DNA of 64,000 nt from assembly GCA_935421135.1 (NCBI GenBank), contig OW285197.1:8120223-8184222 (forward strand), given 5' to 3'. Below are positions 60,786 through 64,000 of the stretch, one piece after another. This stretch comes from Bugulina stolonifera. Its lineage: Eukaryota; Bryozoa; Gymnolaemata; Cheilostomatida; Bugulidae. A model generated the notes under the pieces. The model had not been told where the DNA came from. It was given only the letters and a program-made list of their open reading frames with translations, and made no database searches. Every line of letters starts with the position of its first letter. Positions within the stretch are counted from its first letter, which is position 1. The translations under genes were made by a program, and so were the position numbers.

Positions 60786-61178
60786 GGAAACTAAAAGCAA
60801 CCTGGAAACAAAAGCTGATTTACACTAAATTGAGTCATGGTTGGTAGTTGTGCCATGATATAGTCTGGGAATATTTCTAGATGACACAATATTATAACTA
60901 TTTTCGTCATGTGCATTAGTTACCAAAATATAAATAGTTCTCCTATTTGTTGTAATTAGATTTTTTTATTGATATAATATTTAGGAGAGTAAAATTTGCA
61001 TCAGACATGACAAAAAGAATATTAGAAAGAAGACCTGTGTTAGCCAGTAAAGAATCAATACAATAAATGTGCAGGTAAAAGAACTTCAAATTTTAGCTAT
61101 CAGTAAAGCATTTTTATAATTTTTGGTATTTGAAGAATTCGTTGGGTCATACACATAGTTACAGTTCTCTTAATTTCT

Positions 61179-62462
61179 TTAACTGTTGCTGTTGCACGCA
61201 CACGCTCCAGGGCACCCACACTTTTTCTCAGGTTGATCTTGCACCGTATCTCCTTCGGATCGAGTAAGTGAGTCTGTTGGTAAGCTTCTACTTCTTGGGC
61301 TAGGTGGCCTGGCATCACCAGATGACCCAGCAACCAACGTCAGCTTTGAGACTTCTTCGGCAGGGCCCCAGTTTTTCCGTTGAACCATGTAAGAAATCGA
61401 TCCGTCTGGTAGCACAGCTGGAAGAGTTGTACGACGGGCTGATCTTGGAGAGATTATTACACCTCCAGTCTCACCATCTATTAGGATGTTGCCAGGCACT
61501 GGATCATACTTTTCCATACTGGGGTCAGCATATTTGGCATTAGCACGATAGATGCAAGGCAGCGGCAGCCCTTCGGCTAAAGCTGATCTCTCAGAATGCT
61601 GCTGTGCACCAGGAACACGAAGATTGGGGGAAGATGGAGAATTCTTTATAAAGTGTAGAATCTCTTTTCCCTCTTTCTTCATAATTAAAAAGATTCTATC
61701 TTTCATCACATTTAAAAATCGTAAAATCTCTCCGTTACTTATGCATTTAAAACATTTCGTCTGACCTTTTATGACAATCATTCCAAGAAGCGGTACATTT
61801 GTGGGTACTGCAGCCGTGGGCTCTTTGTCTGCTGACCTTAGGCTATTATCTGGGTTGCGTTCTGGTAATCCAACAAAAGCTAGATTTTCACAAGGAGAAA
61901 AGCGGTAGTAGTACGGACATAAAATATGTTGTTGAGAAGTATCATCTTGCATGCGGGTATGTCCAACAAATTTTAAATCTGTGAACGTAGTTAGGCACTG
62001 AATGCATTCCAGCATTGGCTGGTCATTCAATTGGCTATTTACATTTAAGTGAAGAGCATTAAAGACATATTTTCCCTCTATATCGACGATGTAGATTTTT
62101 TCTGCCATGTCTGCACACAATGTGTCCAACACGTGTTTGTGAGTAGTTATCATACATCTTGTGCAGTAGTGGTTATACTTGCCTATACGGAATAAGATTG
62201 CAAATGGTTGCCCTTTTGGTACCTTCCACACATGAAACTTGTTTGTACGCCGGGCATCAATGATTTGCAATTTCATTTCTGCCTTCGAGTGAAAATAGTA
62301 GAGCTTGACTGAGGTGCTCTCATCCGAGTCTTCTTTCATCACCGTAACTTTGCACGCATATTTTACCTCAGCAAAAATTTTCAAACATTTGTTGCAACTC
62401 AGACTACCTCGTTCAATTTGAGTCAAGCTGTCATACTTCTTGGTAGGGTGTGTGTTGCCCAT
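61179..62462 (-). CDS. Four-CxxC protein with Cys-rich C-terminus, paralog 2
   Basis: 427 aa, clear paralog of the gene at 54.2-55.5 kb over its full length. All four CxxC pairs are kept (CNKC, CTRC, CIQC, CFKC), as are the blocks VKYACKV, VKLYYFHSK, NKFHVWK, YYYRFSPCENLA, VPTNVPLLG and LHFIKNSP and the tail CGCPGACAC. The N-terminal half and zinc-type motifs are better conserved than the Ser/Pro-rich 320-410 region. An upstream in-frame Met (62483) is ignored because MGNTHPTKK is the shared start and the preceding residues lie across the AG acceptor of a 5' UTR intron (62473-63004). That intron contains a TTAA-flanked MITE absent from paralog 1. Function unknown; both copies are open, so both are probably used. 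Confidence 0.85.
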   Translation of the reverse strand: MGNTHPTKKYDSLTQIERGSLSCNKCLKIFAEVKYACKVTVMKEDSDESTSVKLYYFHSKAEMKLQIIDARRTNKFHVWKVPKGQPFAILFRIGKYNHYCTRCMITTHKHVLDTLCADMAEKIYIVDIEGKYVFNALHLNVNSQLNDQPMLECIQCLTTFTDLKFVGHTRMQDDTSQQHILCPYYYRFSPCENLAFVGLPERNPDNSLRSADKEPTAAVPTNVPLLGMIVIKGQTKCFKCISNGEILRFLNVMKDRIFLIMKKEGKEILHFIKNSPSSPNLRVPGAQQHSERSALAEGLPLPCIYRANAKYADPSMEKYDPVPGNILIDGETGGVIISPRSARRTTLPAVLPDGSISYMVQRKNWGPAEEVSKLTLVAGSSGDARPPSPRSRSLPTDSLTRSEGDTVQDQPEKKCGCPGACACNSNS

Positions 62463-62722
62463 TTCACCCAAGCTACGAATCACAACGTTATATTACAATG
62501 TATATCTTTATGCGTTTGACAAATATAACTGAAGATTACATAGCTATTTATTACTCTGCTCTTAAACTGTGTAGAAGGAAGTCTTGAATAGAACAATTGT
62601 GTGAAAAAGGACAGCATTTTAGATTAACTACATATATTATCATTTCAGATAAAATTATAGAATAAGCTGAATATAACCAAACCATCCAACAAACTGATGC
62701 TGCTCTCTGTAATTACAGGTAA

Positions 62723-62975
62723 TTAAACCACTACTGTCGGTCTCACTATTCAATATTTGCAAACAATACTGGTCATCTTATTTCATTAAGATTGATGTGC
62801 TGTTTGTCTTTGTAAACTTAGTGGCAGCCAAGATAAGCTCAATCAGCCAATATTAAAATAGGGTTTTCTTGGCATCAGCTAGGTTACCAAAGACAAGCAA
62901 CACATCAATCTTACTGAAAAAGGATGAACAAGATTATTTGCAAATATTGAATGGTTCGACAGAGTAGTGGTTTAA
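62723..62975. mobile_element. TTAA-flanked foldback MITE in the 5' UTR intron of paralog 2
   Basis: The element 62727-62971 begins ACCACTACTGTC and ends with an inverted match (AGTAGTGGT). The arms extend about 100 bp through TTCAATATTTGCAAA and AAGATTGATGTG. TTAA lies at 62723-62726 and 62972-62975. The paralogous intron at 55.83 kb has a single TTAA at the same place (CACATTAAAGTAGC), an empty site. Confidence 0.85.
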
Positions 62976-63004
62976 AGTAGCAAAACCATAACACATGTAC
63001 TTAC

Positions 63005-63150
63005 CAAAGATAGTGCAGACTCTGAGATATTAAAATAATAATTTTACTGCTGTTGTCCAGAGACGTTCCTCATCTGATACAGATGGCAGGAGGTCTGACT
63101 AGATATACCCCTTACAGCTTTTACAGCAAGGGGATTAACTGATAGCTCTA
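63005..63150 (-). promoter_or_regulatory. 5' UTR exon and promoter of the four-CxxC gene 2
   Basis: Homologous to 55849-55990, with the donor TTT|GGTAAGTAC region at its inner end and the shared CTTTTACAGCAAGGGGATTA block upstream. Confidence 0.55.
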
Positions 63151-64000
63151 ACTTCTGAGGTGTGGATAAATATGCTAGCTTTCACTCAGGATATGTAGCT
63201 TTCAACGAGCACTGATAGCACAATACTAATTGTTTCTGAATACATATTATTATAGCTTTCAAATGAGTGCTATTCTGTACATGTGTTGTACTTACTTTTC
63301 TAATACATGTATAACGACACTGCCCTGTTTCAAACCCAAAGAAGTTGATGACAGAGTTACATACAACATCAGTTCCCAATTAGACAGTAATATTATTTAA
63401 CTTTTTTGCATTACCTCAAATATCCTGCATAAGCACCATATTTACATTGTACAATAATGTACAAGAGAGATGTACACGTGCATTACATTGTACATTTAAA
63501 TTTTGAATATGTGCATGCGCTCTTAATTCAATACATTGATCTGGATTGCACTATGCATAATTATCCAAACTATGCCACTACAGTGTACTCTTACAAGCAT
63601 AACTGAAAAACACATGGCTTCCTGTCCGCACTGTATTTTAACACCGCATGAACAAATTTATATGACCAATGCAAGTGCTGTATAATGACATTATCATTGG
63701 AGGTCTTGGGTTCACGTCATCAAAGTTTGCTTAGGAATAGTAATTCTATATAAGTAGAAGAGATACTCGCCAGAACTACTCTTTACATCTGTGTCTACAC
63801 GGTGAGTGATCTGACAGTAAGAGTAGTTATGCTGATAGCTTGGTTCATCTTGTTTGGATAAAGAAGGGAAAATAGTAGATTGGTGTTTACACAAATATTC
63901 AAAATGTCTTCTAAGATTATTATTATTATATTATTATCATTATCATAATAGTTGCATGTATTGTTCTATCTTCACAACTGTTTATTGGGGTTCTGACAGT
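63151..64000. other. Right end of window, no gene seen
   Basis: AT-rich sequence with TACATGTA-type motifs. No supported exon, RNA gene or repeat boundary. Confidence 0.6.

Larger units (their letters stand above)
60790..63150. repeat. Segmental duplication, unit 2
   Basis: Direct repeat of 53.68-56.0 kb, about 7.1 kb away, covering the 3' flank, the coding exon, the 5' UTR intron and the promoter region of the four-CxxC gene. Confidence 0.8.

Overview
The window is AT-rich animal nuclear DNA. Genes are split by many short GT-AG introns, there are no bacterial-style operons, and the contents are typical of animals: flavin monooxygenases, a three-Ig-domain protein, solo LTRs, MITEs, a tRNA-derived SINE and a large satellite. 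The unique part is saturated with the palindrome TACATGTA. Compact genes and this base signature make me lean to a marine invertebrate, perhaps a demosponge. That is inference, because no sequence here fixes the species.

Layout. (1) 1-16.08 kb is one uninterrupted satellite of about 240 monomers, in a 70-bp and a 62-bp form. They are organised into higher-order blocks, including a 4376-bp block present twice in tandem with no difference seen at the places compared, and a 2142-bp block further on. Decayed monomers lie just outside at 16.98-17.33 kb. (2) 17.5-20.9 kb is gene-poor, with a weak two-exon candidate and a foldback element with a tRNA-like core. (3) 20.9-28.9 kb holds three tandem minus-strand copies of a small two-exon gene. 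The product is about 100 aa: a basic N-terminus, one membrane segment, then after the intron an RKRR furin-type site and a short tail with an invariant C-x7-C-x6-C-x7-C pattern. I do not recognise this family. The copy nearest the satellite is a pseudogene (TGA at codon 10, hAT MITE in its intron). (4) 31.0-42.7 kb carries two minus-strand flavin-containing monooxygenases with identical seven-exon structure. The first has a solo LTR next to the exon 3 donor and has lost the GT of its exon 4 donor. (5) 44.85-51.64 kb is a plus-strand gene with a signal peptide and three Ig-like domains split by phase-1 introns, preceded by a broken partial duplicate. (6) 53.7-63.15 kb is a segmental duplication holding two paralogous minus-strand single-coding-exon genes (430 and 427 aa) with four CxxC pairs and a Cys-rich C-terminus. 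No family is recognised. A 2.8-kb TTAA-flanked element with a nested SINE separates them.

The genes do not form one pathway. The common theme is local tandem duplication followed by decay, with mobile elements in introns acting as time markers. Several insertions are proven within the sequence by exact target-site duplications (8-bp hAT, TTAA, and ATAT for LTRs), and one by comparison with an empty site in a paralog. The most promising undescribed items are the four-Cys peptide family, the four-CxxC family and the dimorphic higher-order satellite.
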